Positions 17,201-26,800 are shown, counted from the first letter of the stretch. The stretch is 64,000 bases of DNA from Niastella sp. OAS944 (GCA_024809215.1 JANUBW010000001.1:2026841-2090840), one strand, 5' to 3'. Made by a program: numbers and translations. Notes: generated by a model from the sequence alone, not told the origin.

Positions 17201-17965
17201 GTTGATGCGCGTTTTGAAACACCCGCACAGGGCTGCGCGCCCTACTATGCCGTGTTCAATAATACATCGTTGGCCGGACAAGAATTCTATTGGGATTTTG
17301 GTGATAAGACACAATCGCGCGAAGTGAACCCGGTGCATTTTTATCCCAACACAGGCACCTTTACGGTAAAATTGAGGGTTGTAGATACGACCACCTGTAA
17401 TAAAGTTGACTCCACACAGTTTGATATTACTATATATCCCAAACCTGTAGCCGACTTTTCGTTTGCACCGGTAACGCCCGAGGTGAACAGGCCAACCATC
17501 TTTACCAATTTATCGACCGGCGCAGTAAGCTATGAATGGCAATTTGGCGATGAAGAAATAGTTACCAAAAAAAATGCCGATACCGTAAGCCATCAATATA
17601 ATGCTACCGGTAGTTTTAACGCCTGTTTGGTAGCCTTTTCATTACAGGGGTGTACCGATACTATTTGTAAACCTGTACAGGCATTGATAAATCCCCTGCT
17701 CGATGTGCCTAACGCGTTTACACCCGGTCGTTTTGGCCGTAACAGTTATGTAACGGTAACCGGGTTTGGTATTGCTAAAATGACGTGGCGCATTTACAAC
17801 CGCTGGGGCAAGCTGGTGTTTGAAACGCACGATCGCCGTGCAGGCTGGGATGGCAGCTTAAATGGCCAGCAACAACCTATGGATGTGTATGCGTATACAC
17901 TTGATGTGGAGTATTTTGATGGTAATAAAGTCAGGAAGACGGGTGATATTACTCTTATAAGATAA
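14300..17965 (+). CDS. Secreted PKD/SBBP-propeller protein with T9SS type B sorting domain (paralogue)
   Basis: A 1,221-residue paralogue of the protein at 9,248, with the same domain order: signal peptide (cleavage after VRLAAQ), FEFTENKGQWESEVKFKGVL domain, SBBP-type propeller repeats (GIFKFSPDGSKREFATYLGG), PKD-like domains (YEWNFGDGSPE, FTWDFGDGTVI, FYWDFGDKTQ, YEWQFGDEE) and a type B C-terminal domain from LDVPNAFTPGRFGRNSYV to GDITLIR. Conservation is highest in the propeller's YISGWGGW block and the C-terminal domain. The start is again not ATG: TTG at 14,300, or TTG at 14,315, which leaves VKNILLAIALC as the hydrophobic core. It follows PorP by 59 bp and may share its transcript. Confidence 0.88.
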   Translation: MKTRVLVKNILLAIALCFTGAVRLAAQAPTAFEFTENKGQWESEVKFKGVLPAGSFFLQENGFTIVQHNTTDLRQVYDDHKSETNGTNARTTTRNLQTETNTRPSIRSHAYRVQFVGGATNPQIVPDKVLSGYSNYIIGNDPSKWTSNVKSCKAVIYKNVYPNIDVRYYSEGGRLKYDIIVNPGGNANDIVMQYDGADKLSIKNSELVIKTSVGDVRELYPYTYQFDKIRGKQETSCAYKIEGKNRVRFKTGDYSKTSTLVIDPSIIFSSFTGSTTEEWGFTATPGPDGSLFSGSISFGTGFPASPGAYKTHWTNGGAKKLDIGIFKFSPDGSKREFATYLGGNADDFPHSLFCDPQGNLVILGRTYSSNYPGTLIGTGGGCDMVVTKLNATGTGLIGSLRIGGGGDDGLNIEDQMELGGEAHQINRLLRNYGDDSHSEVILDKDGYIYVAGQSQSDFPTTANAFQKNRKGGQDGVVLKINPGCTAIEWSTFLGGSGDDAAFVLALNPATKDIYVSGGTMSSDLPGTISGLNNSVISDHLVGGANDIDGYVSIISNDGTTLRRSIYMGTGQIDIIYGIQFDRNNYPYVMGVTRGSWPVINAAYSNSGTKQFVVKLQPDLAGIQYSTVFGSGGKPNISPVAFLVDRCENVYISGWGGWYVPASTQQDPYDLAGTRGMPVTPDALKTITDNRDFYFIVLKRNAESLLYGSFFGQDGGLGEHVDGGTSRFDAQGAIYQAICANCYGNMRDLPITKNYPVTNGVWSPTNGAGSNGCNLGAVKILFNFSGVGSGPKAYFKGLFDTVGCVPFTVTLKDTILDAKSYEWNFGDGSPEQYTTTYDISHKFEKTGSFRVRLIAVDSTSCNIRDTAYLTIHVRDDPANLAYTIAKQPPCESLKYEFVNTSTFPPGKPFNPASFTWDFGDGTVITPGDKTIRHSYQSAGTYITKLLLNDTAYCNSPDVKDTTLRVSPLVDARFETPAQGCAPYYAVFNNTSLAGQEFYWDFGDKTQSREVNPVHFYPNTGTFTVKLRVVDTTTCNKVDSTQFDITIYPKPVADFSFAPVTPEVNRPTIFTNLSTGAVSYEWQFGDEEIVTKKNADTVSHQYNATGSFNACLVAFSLQGCTDTICKPVQALINPLLDVPNAFTPGRFGRNSYVTVTGFGIAKMTWRIYNRWGKLVFETHDRRAGWDGSLNGQQQPMDVYAYTLDVEYFDGNKVRKTGDITLIR

Positions 17966-18200
17966 GAGTTGACGAGTTGACGAGGTAGTTGATAAGGTGA
18001 TAGAGGTTATAGAGTTGATAAAGGGAAATACAGTTTTTAGTTCTTAGTTTTTAGTTCTTAGTTTTTAGTTCTTAGTTTTTAGTTCTTAGTTCTTAGTTTT
18101 TAGTTCTTTTATTTAAGACTCACGTGCATTGGCAGTCCTCGCCTGCGTGCAGTTGTATTTCATTATCACATTAGCAAATTATCACATTATCACATTAGCC
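17966..18200 (+). repeat. Word-repeat spacer: GTTGACGAG phrase and TTTTTAGTTCTTAG tract
   Basis: Immediately after the stop come GAGTTGACGAGTTGACGAGG and TTGATAAGGTGATAGAGG (copy 2 of the phrase at 12,931). Then about 18,030-18,112 is a tandem tract of AGTTCTTAGTTTTTAGTTC words, and 18,165-18,200 has ATTATCACATTAGC words. The spacer separates convergent genes. Nothing in it looks coding. Confidence 0.7.
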
Positions 18201-19097
18201 TTACCGGTGTTGTTCATACTTATTCACCACAACAGCTGCTTTTAAGGCAGCCATTTCCTTTTCATTGAGGGCAGGTGTTTGCACCGCCCCCACCGCTTCT
18301 TCTAGCTGCTGTATAGTTCTTATACCTGCAACCGCAGCGGAAATGGCCGGATGCTGTAGTACATAGCGCAATGTTGTTTGAGCAGCATTGCGTTTACTGT
18401 TCGATATTTTTTGAATGGCCGCTGCTGCCTTTTCAACCTCTTGAGGTGAGTAGTTCAAATATGCTTTAGGCGGTTTATTTATAAGCAGACCCTGTGCTAC
18501 AGCACCGCGGGCCAGCACCCCAATGTTATTTTCCTGTAATAGTTGTAAACAGGTTTCCTCGGGCCGCCTGTCGAGCAGGCTGTACTGCATCATTACACTT
18601 ACGATATTAGAGCGTTTGATATACTCGCTAATTACATTAGGCCTAATGGATGAAATACCGTAATTCCTGATCTTACCCTGTTGCTTAAGCAGTTCAAATG
18701 CTTCAATGGTTTCATCAATAGGATCATCTATGGTGCCGCCGTGCAGCTGGTACAGGTCAAGGTGATCAACCTGCAGCCGTTTAAGGCTGCCTTCTACCTG
18801 TTCAAGAATATAATCCTTACGCGGGTTCCAGTCCCACCCGCTGCCATCTGCACGCCATTGGTTACCTACTTTGGAAGCTATATATATGTTTTGGCGATAA
18901 GGTTTAAGCGCCTTACCTACCATACTTTCATTTAAACCTTTTGCATACAGATCGGCCGTGTCGAAAAAGTTGATGCCTAAGTCAACCGCACGGTGTAAGA
19001 TGTTTTCGCTTCCGGCATAATCATCGCCCAGCGACATACAACCAAAAGCAATACGGCTAATGCGCATGTCTGATTTTCCCAGCTGTATATATTCCAT
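18201..19097 (-). CDS. Aldo/keto reductase
   Basis: A cytoplasmic NAD(P)H-dependent oxidoreductase of the AKR superfamily, 298 residues from the ATG at 19,097 (MEYIQLGKSDMRISRIAFGC). It carries the AKR tetrad: Asp and Tyr in FFDTADLYAKG, Lys in IYIASKVGNQW and His in LDLYQLHGG, plus the cofactor-binding C-terminal stretch AAVAGIRTIQQLEEAVGA. The substrate is unknown. The frame is open upstream to 19,148, but that extension lies inside a perfect terminator hairpin, so the shorter start is preferred. Downstream is a repeat-filled spacer. Confidence 0.88.
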   Translation of the reverse strand: MEYIQLGKSDMRISRIAFGCMSLGDDYAGSENILHRAVDLGINFFDTADLYAKGLNESMVGKALKPYRQNIYIASKVGNQWRADGSGWDWNPRKDYILEQVEGSLKRLQVDHLDLYQLHGGTIDDPIDETIEAFELLKQQGKIRNYGISSIRPNVISEYIKRSNIVSVMMQYSLLDRRPEETCLQLLQENNIGVLARGAVAQGLLINKPPKAYLNYSPQEVEKAAAAIQKISNSKRNAAQTTLRYVLQHPAISAAVAGIRTIQQLEEAVGAVQTPALNEKEMAALKAAVVVNKYEQHR

Positions 19098-19110
19098 GGT
19101 ATAAATGTCG

Positions 19111-19150
19111 TATAAAAAACAAATGTGCCCCGGTTTGTCGGGGCACATTT
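19111..19150 (-). terminator. Rho-independent terminator of the GH2-like gene
   Basis: On the minus strand AAATGTGCCCCG (19150-19139) pairs with CGGGGCACATTT (19132-19121), followed by GTTTTTTATA. It lies 28 bp after the stop of the gene ending at 19178. Confidence 0.85.
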
Positions 19151-19177
19151 TCTATGATAAGTAAGTTAGTAGCTATA

Positions 19178-21499
19178 TTACCATCTGAAATCGAAATATA
19201 AAGTACCGCTTAACTGCTCGCTGGCGCTCTTTAAGCTTTTAGAAGGCGCAGTTTCCGCAGGTTTAGTGCCCAAACCACTGATCTGGTGCATGAAACCAAT
19301 GTTACCATTATCGGGGAATGGCGTACCGCTGAACTCATTCAATGTAGAGCCTGGTTTTAATGGGCTGAACATTTGCAGGAACAGGTTGGGCGTTTCGGTA
19401 TACATGGTAAAGGCACCCATGTTTGTTGTGAACTGTACCCAGTAAATATCTGCATGCCATCCTTTATATTCTGCGTTTCCTTTGTTGGTTTTTTCCCACA
19501 CACCTATCGTTTGACCTTTGGTGCGGTTCTTCCAAACCTGGAAGGGGCCGCGACCAAACCACTTCATACCAGCTATCTTTTCTTCAGGATATTTGAAGGT
19601 GATACCGGTAAATTCACCAGGTGACTTCATAGCGTATGAATAATCCATACGAGGCAGCTCACCAGTGTGGAAGGTCCACTTAACGCTCAGTGAGCTCTCA
19701 CCTTTATAAGTAATATCTACTGTATGGGTATTATCTTTTACCAGGTGTTTGAAGTCGGCCATGGTATAGTTTGATAAACCAGCCAGGAACGGACCATTGA
19801 AAGGCAGATCACGTTTACCAACATATACTTTGGTAAGGATACCGCTCTTTTTATCGAAGATATAATTGATACCATCGCAAACCAATGACAGGTGCTCCGG
19901 ATCTTCTGTACGCATGATGGTTGAGATAGAAGCAACCTCAGGACTTGTTTTTACCACATCTTCAGGTTTCATGATGGGGAACGTCCAGGTATATACTTCT
20001 TTATCTTTAAGATCGGTAACATTCAATTGCAGCACACTTGAATAAGTGAAAGGCTGAGAGAATGTAAATTTCAACTGGCCTTTTTCACCAGGACCGGTAT
20101 AAGGTGATTCCAGTTTACCTTCTTCTACCACCAGTGGCTCCAGTGTTTTTTGGGTAGCTTTGGGGAACAATATCAGTTTCCAGCTGAACTTTAATCTGTT
20201 CAGGTTGGTATACAGGAATTTGTTCTCAACATTTATTACGCCGTTGAACGAAGGGCTGATGGAGTTGATATCGAAGCCAAGCGGAGCAAAGATCTCCTTA
20301 ATGGCATTGTAGCTTGCCCATTTTTCTTTCGATTTAAGATCATATCCATGGGCAGGATCGATACCGTTATTGTCCTGATAAGTAGCAAGGAAGGTACCAG
20401 AGAATTTATTCGATCTGCTGGCTTCTGACCAGAACTCATCTAAACCGGCAGCGCGACCGCCAGAGAAGATACCGTTACCAATTTCTATAGGCGTATATGC
20501 TTCGGTGCCATATATAATAGAATTGGCTACTGTATTGAAATCTGATTTTTTACCGTTCTCTTTATTTACGGGATGGATAACATAACGGTTCTGCACATCT
20601 AAAGTGGCGAACTCTTTATCCAACTCTTTATTAGAAGCAAAGTCGGGACCGGTTGACCAACATACTACAGAAGGATGGTTCAAACCGCTGAACACGATCT
20701 CTTTTACCATTTCTTTTGGTTTACCACCAGGAGCAAGCTCGCTGATAACAAACAAACCTATAGAATCGCACAGGTCGAAGTAGTGCGGGTCAACAGGGTA
20801 GTACGACAACCGAACGGCGTTCATGTTCAGGTCTTTCATGGTATTGATATCAGTGAGGTAAGCTTCTTCCGAAGATCTTGCATTACCTAACTCAGCGCTT
20901 TTACGGTTAAGACCTTTAAAGATCACCTTAACGCCGTTTACATAAATACCATCGGGTTTTGATTCAACTGAACGGAAACCGAATTTTTTAGTAAAAGTGT
21001 ATAATACTCCGGATGCGTCTTTTAAAGTTAATACGATCTGATACAGGTGTGGGTTTTCAGGGTTCCATGTTCTGATCATGGAAAACTGCTTTTTAATATC
21101 CGCTTTTTCAGTAGCGTTTACCGTTAAGGGTTCACCCAGTGGTTTACCGGTAGGGTCTAACACTGTGAACTCAATGGTTTGATTGGGTTGAATACCGCTA
21201 CTGAACACCTGCATAGAGAAATCTCCTGATGCCTTGGCATCGATGGTTACCCGTTCTATATAAGAATCGAATACCTTGCGGGCGGCGGTGTTATGCGAGT
21301 TACTTGATGCCAGTCCCTGTTGTCCCAGCAGGCCAGGCAGGGGTAACTTGGCTCTAATGTCATTGGCACGATCGTTGGAACTGTAGAGACCACGTAAAGA
21401 GCCATGCTCTTTCTCAGTCTGTTGGGTTGCAGTTCCCTGTGCAAGCGCCTGGGCTATAATCCCATGCATGATCAACAAATGCAGGATAGTCTTTTTCAT
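19178..21499 (-). CDS. GH2-like secreted protein with degenerate active site
   Basis: A 773-residue protein with a signal peptide (MKKTILHLLIMHGIIAQALAQ). Residues about 75-180 look like a GH2 Ig-like domain, 185-400 a TIM barrel of the LacZ type (PDGIYVNGVKVIFKGLNRK, MNAVRLSYYPVDPHYFDLCD), and 480-770 the C-terminal LacZ small-chain-like domain (KWFGRGPFQVWKNRTKG). The N-terminal jelly roll of LacZ is missing. Where LacZ enzymes have NHPSIIxWSLGNE with the acid/base Glu, this protein has NHPSVVCWSTGPDF, with no Glu. No clear nucleophile motif follows. It is therefore probably a binding protein or pseudoenzyme, or an enzyme with an altered mechanism. It has its own terminator and no carbohydrate-locus neighbours. 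Confidence 0.75.
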   Translation of the reverse strand: MKKTILHLLIMHGIIAQALAQGTATQQTEKEHGSLRGLYSSNDRANDIRAKLPLPGLLGQQGLASSNSHNTAARKVFDSYIERVTIDAKASGDFSMQVFSSGIQPNQTIEFTVLDPTGKPLGEPLTVNATEKADIKKQFSMIRTWNPENPHLYQIVLTLKDASGVLYTFTKKFGFRSVESKPDGIYVNGVKVIFKGLNRKSAELGNARSSEEAYLTDINTMKDLNMNAVRLSYYPVDPHYFDLCDSIGLFVISELAPGGKPKEMVKEIVFSGLNHPSVVCWSTGPDFASNKELDKEFATLDVQNRYVIHPVNKENGKKSDFNTVANSIIYGTEAYTPIEIGNGIFSGGRAAGLDEFWSEASRSNKFSGTFLATYQDNNGIDPAHGYDLKSKEKWASYNAIKEIFAPLGFDINSISPSFNGVINVENKFLYTNLNRLKFSWKLILFPKATQKTLEPLVVEEGKLESPYTGPGEKGQLKFTFSQPFTYSSVLQLNVTDLKDKEVYTWTFPIMKPEDVVKTSPEVASISTIMRTEDPEHLSLVCDGINYIFDKKSGILTKVYVGKRDLPFNGPFLAGLSNYTMADFKHLVKDNTHTVDITYKGESSLSVKWTFHTGELPRMDYSYAMKSPGEFTGITFKYPEEKIAGMKWFGRGPFQVWKNRTKGQTIGVWEKTNKGNAEYKGWHADIYWVQFTTNMGAFTMYTETPNLFLQMFSPLKPGSTLNEFSGTPFPDNGNIGFMHQISGLGTKPAETAPSKSLKSASEQLSGTLYFDFRW

Positions 21500-21762
21500 T
21501 TCAGGTGTATGGATAAGTAGCTACTAAATAAGATATCAGACCTAACCGTATAAAAACTACTGACCAGATCTTTTATAACCTGCCGGCAAGTAAGAATACC
21601 TTAGCGGGTTTTCTTCTCTGCGGTTGTTGGCTGGGGTTGGTAGTTTCTACGAACGGTGCAATATAATACTAAATTTTGTTTTGTCTAAGCGTTTTAAATC
21701 CTTTCAATGGTCCTATATATTCATCATTTCTTTTAGCAATACGTTTTGCAATAACACTCAAA

Positions 21763-22758
21763 TTATGCCTTCAATATCACCTCAATTTCATTCAACTCTT
21801 CAGATGAGAACAGCCTGTTCTTTAAACAGGCAAGGTTGTTATCTAACTGTTCTACTGAGCTTACACCTATCAACACGGTTGTTATGCGTTTATCTTTCAG
21901 TAACCAGCTTAACGCCATTTGCGCCAGTGATTGCTTACGTCGTTTAGCTATGTCGTTCAGCTTTTGTATCTTCTCCAGTTTCTCGGGTGTTATATCATTC
22001 GTCTTTAAAAATCCATGTTCTTTCGATGCTCTTGAGCCTTCAGGCACTCCTTTTAAATACCTGTCGGTCAATAAACCCTGTGCCAGTGGCGAGAAGGGTA
22101 TACAACCCACACCATATTCTTCTAATACATTCAACAAACCATCTTCTACCCATCTTTCAAACATCGAGTACTTGGGTTGATGTATAAGACACGGTGTACC
22201 CAGGTCCTTTAAGATCTGTAAGGCACGTTTTGCTTCGGGCGCCTTATAATTTGAGATGCCTGCATATAACGCTTTTCCACTCTTCACTATATCATGCAGC
22301 GCCATCATGGTTTCTTCCAACGGCGTTTCAGGATCGGGCCGGTGCGAGTAAAATATATCTACATAATTTAACCGCATCCGTTTTAAACTCTGATCGAGGC
22401 TCGATACCAGGTACTTTCTCGATCCCCAGTTGCCGTAAGGCCCCGGCCACATAATATAACCTGCCTTTGTTGAAATGATCAGCTCATCGCGCAGGTTGCC
22501 TGAAAAGTCTTTCTTCAACATGGCGCCGAAATTCTCTTCGGCCGAACCGGGCGGTGGCCCATAGTTATTCGCCAGGTCAAAGTGCGTGATGCCTTTATCG
22601 AATGCATGCCTTACTATACGACGGGCATTCTTGAAATCGTCTACACCACCGAAATTATGCCATAAACCAAGCGACAAAGCCGGTAACAACAGACCGCTAT
22701 TGCCGCAACGATTATACGTCATGGAATCGTAACGGGACGAAGACGGTATATATGCCAT
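21763..22758 (-). CDS. yghZ: YghZ-like aldo/keto reductase (L-glyceraldehyde 3-phosphate reductase)
   Basis: The 331-residue protein follows E. coli YghZ/Gpr closely: RCGNSGLLLPALSLGLWHNF, THFDLANNYGPPPGSAEENF (catalytic Asp and Tyr), ELIISTKAGYIMWPGPYG (Lys), YVDIFYSHRPDPETPLEET (His), IPFSPLAQGLLTDRYL and ALSWLLKDKRITTVLIGVSS. YghZ reduces L-glyceraldehyde 3-phosphate and methylglyoxal with NADPH; the family is related to the potassium-channel beta subunits. It is cytoplasmic. The length equals the family norm (about 346). The spacer to the GH2-like gene (21,500-21,762) shows nothing distinctive, and it is probably monocistronic. Confidence 0.92.
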   Translation of the reverse strand: MAYIPSSSRYDSMTYNRCGNSGLLLPALSLGLWHNFGGVDDFKNARRIVRHAFDKGITHFDLANNYGPPPGSAEENFGAMLKKDFSGNLRDELIISTKAGYIMWPGPYGNWGSRKYLVSSLDQSLKRMRLNYVDIFYSHRPDPETPLEETMMALHDIVKSGKALYAGISNYKAPEAKRALQILKDLGTPCLIHQPKYSMFERWVEDGLLNVLEEYGVGCIPFSPLAQGLLTDRYLKGVPEGSRASKEHGFLKTNDITPEKLEKIQKLNDIAKRRKQSLAQMALSWLLKDKRITTVLIGVSSVEQLDNNLACLKNRLFSSEELNEIEVILKA

Positions 22759-23418
22759 CTAAAAGTTATTGATTAATGGAATTCTTAAAAAAATGAAAGC
22801 ACATTTGTCCTGAAGCCCCGGTGCATTGCGTTTCTATACACATAATCCTTGTTATTCAATGCGTAATATATATAACGCGAATTATTAGTATTTAAGTACG
22901 TATAGTAAAGAATAATACTTAGCCTCCGGGTTATAAAGTATACAGCCCTGCAAACTCTCCTCTGGTTTAAACTATACTGTATGTTAAACGCTACAACCTT
23001 TATTTAATTATGTGGTTAAACAAAACTAACAGCCGTTATTTTAACAATTTATTACAGGCCCAACGGGCATTTGACCGGATAACTTATTGCTCAACAAGGC
23101 ATAAGACAAGCCATGGGGAAACCCCTACAAATAGAGAGAAATTATTACAGATTGACCGTATATTTTACAAATAGGCATAAAAAAACCAGGCTGCCTTAAA
23201 CTCAAAAGGCAACCTGGAAAAGGAAAAGGCATGGATAGCAATCGTTTGAGGCTGCTAAAATACCCTTTGCGCCTGGCTCTATAGGTACCAAAATGTATTT
23301 TTCATGGTACTAAAATGTTAACCCTACATATAAAAAGGGGTAGTCATTGCATTATCTAAAAAATAATATTATAATTGTTTCCAATACGCTAATACGCGAA
23401 AATTCAATACCCTATAGA
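22759..23418. other. 660-bp AT-rich intergenic region
   Basis: This spacer between divergent yghZ and the His-rich lipoprotein is AT-rich and has no clear gene. A 54-codon plus-strand frame at 23,010-23,174 (starting MWLNKTNSRYF) has no recognisable family. A terminator-like hairpin at 23,186-23,217 and a following 18-codon frame (23,231-23,284) are the only other structures. Confidence 0.5.
23181..23217 (-). terminator. Hairpin with U-run on the minus strand
   Basis: CCAGGCTGCCTT (23186-23197) pairs with AAGGCAACCTGG (23206-23217) with one mismatch. On the minus strand it is followed by TTTTTTT. No minus-strand gene lies directly upstream, as at 1011-1033, so it may end a small unannotated transcript. 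Confidence 0.5.
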
Positions 23419-23766
23419 ATGAAGTATATCATTTGTGCGCTGGCTATTACCATATTGGCCGGCAGTAGTTGTAAGTCAAAATCGGAACCACCCATCGCTA
23501 ACGAACCAGAAATTGTAAAGGAGAACCCGGTACCACAAAACCCGGCGCCGGATAACAATCCAACCAAACCGGCAGACCACGATCATCATACATGTGACAA
23601 ATGTGATCACGAAGACAAGTGCCATCATCATGGCCATCACGAAGACGAATGCCATCATCATGACCATCACCATTGCCATCATAAAAAACTCCCGCCCGGC
23701 CATGAGAAAAAATTACATGGCGATAAATCGGCCCGCAAATATGCACCTGGGCATAAGAAACATTAA
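23419..23766 (+). CDS. His/Cys/Asp-rich lipoprotein, likely metal-binding
   Basis: From the ATG at 23,419 the product is 115 residues. It has a lipoprotein signal (MKYIICALAITILAGSSCKS, lipobox LAGSSC), a Pro/Asn-rich linker, and a dense run of His with Cys and acidic residues at about 53-88 (for example DHDHHTCDKCDHEDKCHHH). The end is LPPGHEKKLHGDKSARKYA then PGHKKH. The PPGxxKKxxGxxSAxxYAPG tail resembles small Bacteroidota lipoproteins often labelled quinol oxidase subunit 4; that label is by similarity only. The His cluster suggests binding of Zn, Ni, Cu or Co at the periplasmic face or cell surface. The frame is open upstream to 23,347 but that would bury the signal peptide. A plus-strand terminator follows 20 bp after the stop. 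Confidence 0.75.
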   Translation: MKYIICALAITILAGSSCKSKSEPPIANEPEIVKENPVPQNPAPDNNPTKPADHDHHTCDKCDHEDKCHHHGHHEDECHHHDHHHCHHKKLPPGHEKKLHGDKSARKYAPGHKKH

Positions 23767-23786
23767 ACACAGGATCTCTATATACA

Positions 23787-23820
23787 AGCCGTTCCGGTGA
23801 AGCCGGGACGGCTATTTTTT
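23787..23820 (+). terminator. Rho-independent terminator
   Basis: AGCCGTTCCGG (23787-23797) pairs with CCGGGACGGCT (23803-23813) with one mismatch, followed by ATTTTTTT. It terminates the His-rich lipoprotein gene, just before the convergent hybrid sensor gene ends at 23,836. Confidence 0.85.
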
Positions 23821-23835
23821 TGCTGTTTCTCCCCT

Positions 23836-26800
23836 TTAGGTGTTGGGGGCTTGGGTTTTCTTTGCAGCATACTCCGACGGCAGCAGGCCAAACTCCTTCT
23901 TAAAAGTGCGGGCAAAATACTTGGGGTTGTTGAACCCTACTTCATAAGCAATTTCTGAAATGGTAAACTGGCTTTTTTCAAGCAACTGCGCCGCCCGTTT
24001 TAACCGAAGCGTCTTTATAAAATCAAGTGGCGATTTACCGGTAAGGGCCAACAGCTTTTTATACAGGGCCACCCGGCTCATATGTAAAGCGCGGCTTAAG
24101 TCTTCAACAGAGAAATCGGGGTTACTTATATTCTGTTCAACCGTTTCAATTGACTGACGAATGAACTGTTCATCAACAGAAGTAATACTTATTTCTGTTG
24201 GGTTTACTTCCAACTGCTTTTGAAACAGTTTTCGCATGGCTTCCTGCTGAGCAAGCAGGTTTCTGATGCGCGACTGAAGCATTTCATAACTAAACGGCTT
24301 GGTAACATAATCGTTGGCGCCCACCTGAAAGGCTTCCATTTTAGGTTCTGCGGCCGAACGCGCCGTTAATAATATTACCGGAATATGTGAGGTATGTTTA
24401 TCGTTCTTGATATTGCGGCACAACTGCATGCCATCCATTACAGGCATCATTACATCGCTTACTACCAGGTCGGGCTGAAGCTGTTTTGTTCTTTCCCAAC
24501 CTTCGGCCCCGTTCACTGCTTCGTACACCGTATAATTGCGGCGCAGGTTATCTTTCAGGTAGAACCGTATATCTTCGTTATCATCAACAATTAAAATAAC
24601 CGGTCGTTTGCGGTTTCCCTTCTCCGGTTGCTCAAGCTGCCCTTCCCCCACTTCTGCTGCCAGCAGCTCTTCGCTAACAGGGGCAGTAGTTTCCACAGCA
24701 GCACCTGTTACCGGCAGCAATACCGTAAAACAGGTTCCTTTACCAGGTTCACTTGTTACACCAAGAGTTCCCTGGTGCAGGCGAACAAACTCTTTTGATA
24801 TGGCCAGGCCAATACCACTCCCCTGGTTTAAAATACTGCCCGGCACATCGTGTTGAAAGAAACGTTCAAATATTTTATCCTGGTCTTCAACCGGAATACC
24901 AATACCACTATCTCTTACCTGAATGGAAACATATTGCGATTGCATGCTCACCATTACCTCTATGTTCCCGTACTCGGGTGTGAACTTAAATGCATTTGAC
25001 AACAGGTTAAATAAAATACGTTCCAGTTTATCGGGGTCAAAAGATATTTGCAGGTAAGCAATATCGGTGGTAAAATTAAAGTTGATGTGTTTGGACACGG
25101 CCATATCGGTAAAGGAATGCGACACCTCTTTTACAAATGCTACAATATCGCCCAGCGATGGATATAAACGCAGCTCGCGCATTTCAAGCTTTCTAAAATC
25201 GAGCAATTGATTTACCAATGCCAGTAGTCGCCGGGCATTACGATATATTAACTGGTATTGCTTTTTCTGCTCGGGCTCATGCGTTTGCTTCAGCATCTTT
25301 TCTACCGGCGCCATTATCAATGACAGTGGTGTTCTAAACTCATGGCTTACATTGGTAAAGAATTTCAGCTTTAACAGGTCGAGTTCATGTACACGCTCGG
25401 CCTCTTTCTTTTGCTGAGCCAGTTGAAAACGCATATGCGCACGTTGAATGGTAAGGCGGCGGGCGGCAAATAAAATAGCAGCCAACAAAATAGCATAAAT
25501 AATAAATGCCGGAATGGTTCGCCAAAACGGTGGCAATATAGTTATCACCAATGCACTGCCCTGTTCATTCCAAACACCATCGCCATTACTGGCCTTTACC
25601 CTAAAAGTATACTTGCCAGGATCGAGGTTGGTATAAGTAACGGTACGGTGTGAGCCATCGGTTGTTAGCCAGTCGTTATTAAAACCTTCGAGTTTATAGG
25701 CATACTGGTTCTTTTCGGGATTTGAATAATTGAGCGCAGCAAATTCAAGTGAAAAGATATTCTCATGATACTTAAGGGTGATCTCTTTCACTTCTGAAAT
25801 AGCTGTATTTAACAGAACGCGATTATTGATCACCTCACCGGGCTGCGGGCTTTTATCGAATACCCGCAGGTCGGTGAGCACAACTTCGGGCACAATGGTA
25901 TTATGAGCAATTGCCTCCGGACTAATTATATTAAATCCATTGGCACCGCCAAAGATCAGTTCGCCCTGTTTTGTTTTCAAGGCTGCATTCTCATTAAACT
26001 CGCGCCCCTGTAAGCCATCGCGCTCATCATAATTCCTGAACAGTATTTGTAAAACATCGTTCCCATTGTTTTGTAACCATGCCCTTGAAAGACCATTGGT
26101 AGTACCCAACCACAAGGTGTGGGCATTGTCTTCCATAATGGTGAGAATATTGTTTTCGGCCAACCCATCTGACGTACTGAAATGACGGAATGCGTTTGTG
26201 TTCTTATCAAATAAATTCAATCCGTCGCGGGTGGCAGCCCACATATTACCACGACTGTCTTTCAGCAAAGCGGTAACATTGTTATTACCTAAACTACGCT
26301 GGTCTTTTGAATCGTGCGCATAGTATATGAATTTACCGGTTTGTTTGTTTAAAATATTAATACCCGATTCGGTACCTATCCATAAATTACCCTGCTGATC
26401 CTCGGCCAGTGCCGAAACATAATCTGAATTGAGCGAACCAGGTCCCTTGCGATAATGATAAAAAATATTCTTTTGTGCATCGAACCGGTTCAACCCACCT
26501 CTTAGCGTACCGATCCATAATTGTTGTTGCGCATCTTCATATATTTCCCAAATGCTGTTATCAGAAATGCTGGTTGAGTCGGCCACATCGTTTTTATAAT
26601 GAATAAACCGTTGCCCATTGTAACAATCGAGCCCGCCGTAATATGAACCTATCCATAGTTTTTTATTATGATCGATGCACAGACTTACTATTACATCATT
26701 ACTGATGCTGTTGGCATTGGCCGGGTTGTGTTTGAATGTGCGATAAGTATTGTTACTGCGATCATAATAAATGAGACCGCCGCCATTGGTGCCTATCCAT

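Noticed and set aside
17966-18200. Phase-variable promoter or phage attachment site
   Set aside because: The words are drifting and lack invertible ends or an integrase near by.
19098-19148. 17-codon N-terminal extension of the aldo/keto reductase
   Set aside because: It lies in the terminator hairpin of the upstream gene; family alignment starts at MEYIQLGKSD.
23010-23174. 54-codon plus-strand frame
   Set aside because: No signal, domain or favourable context; could be real but cannot be supported from the sequence alone.
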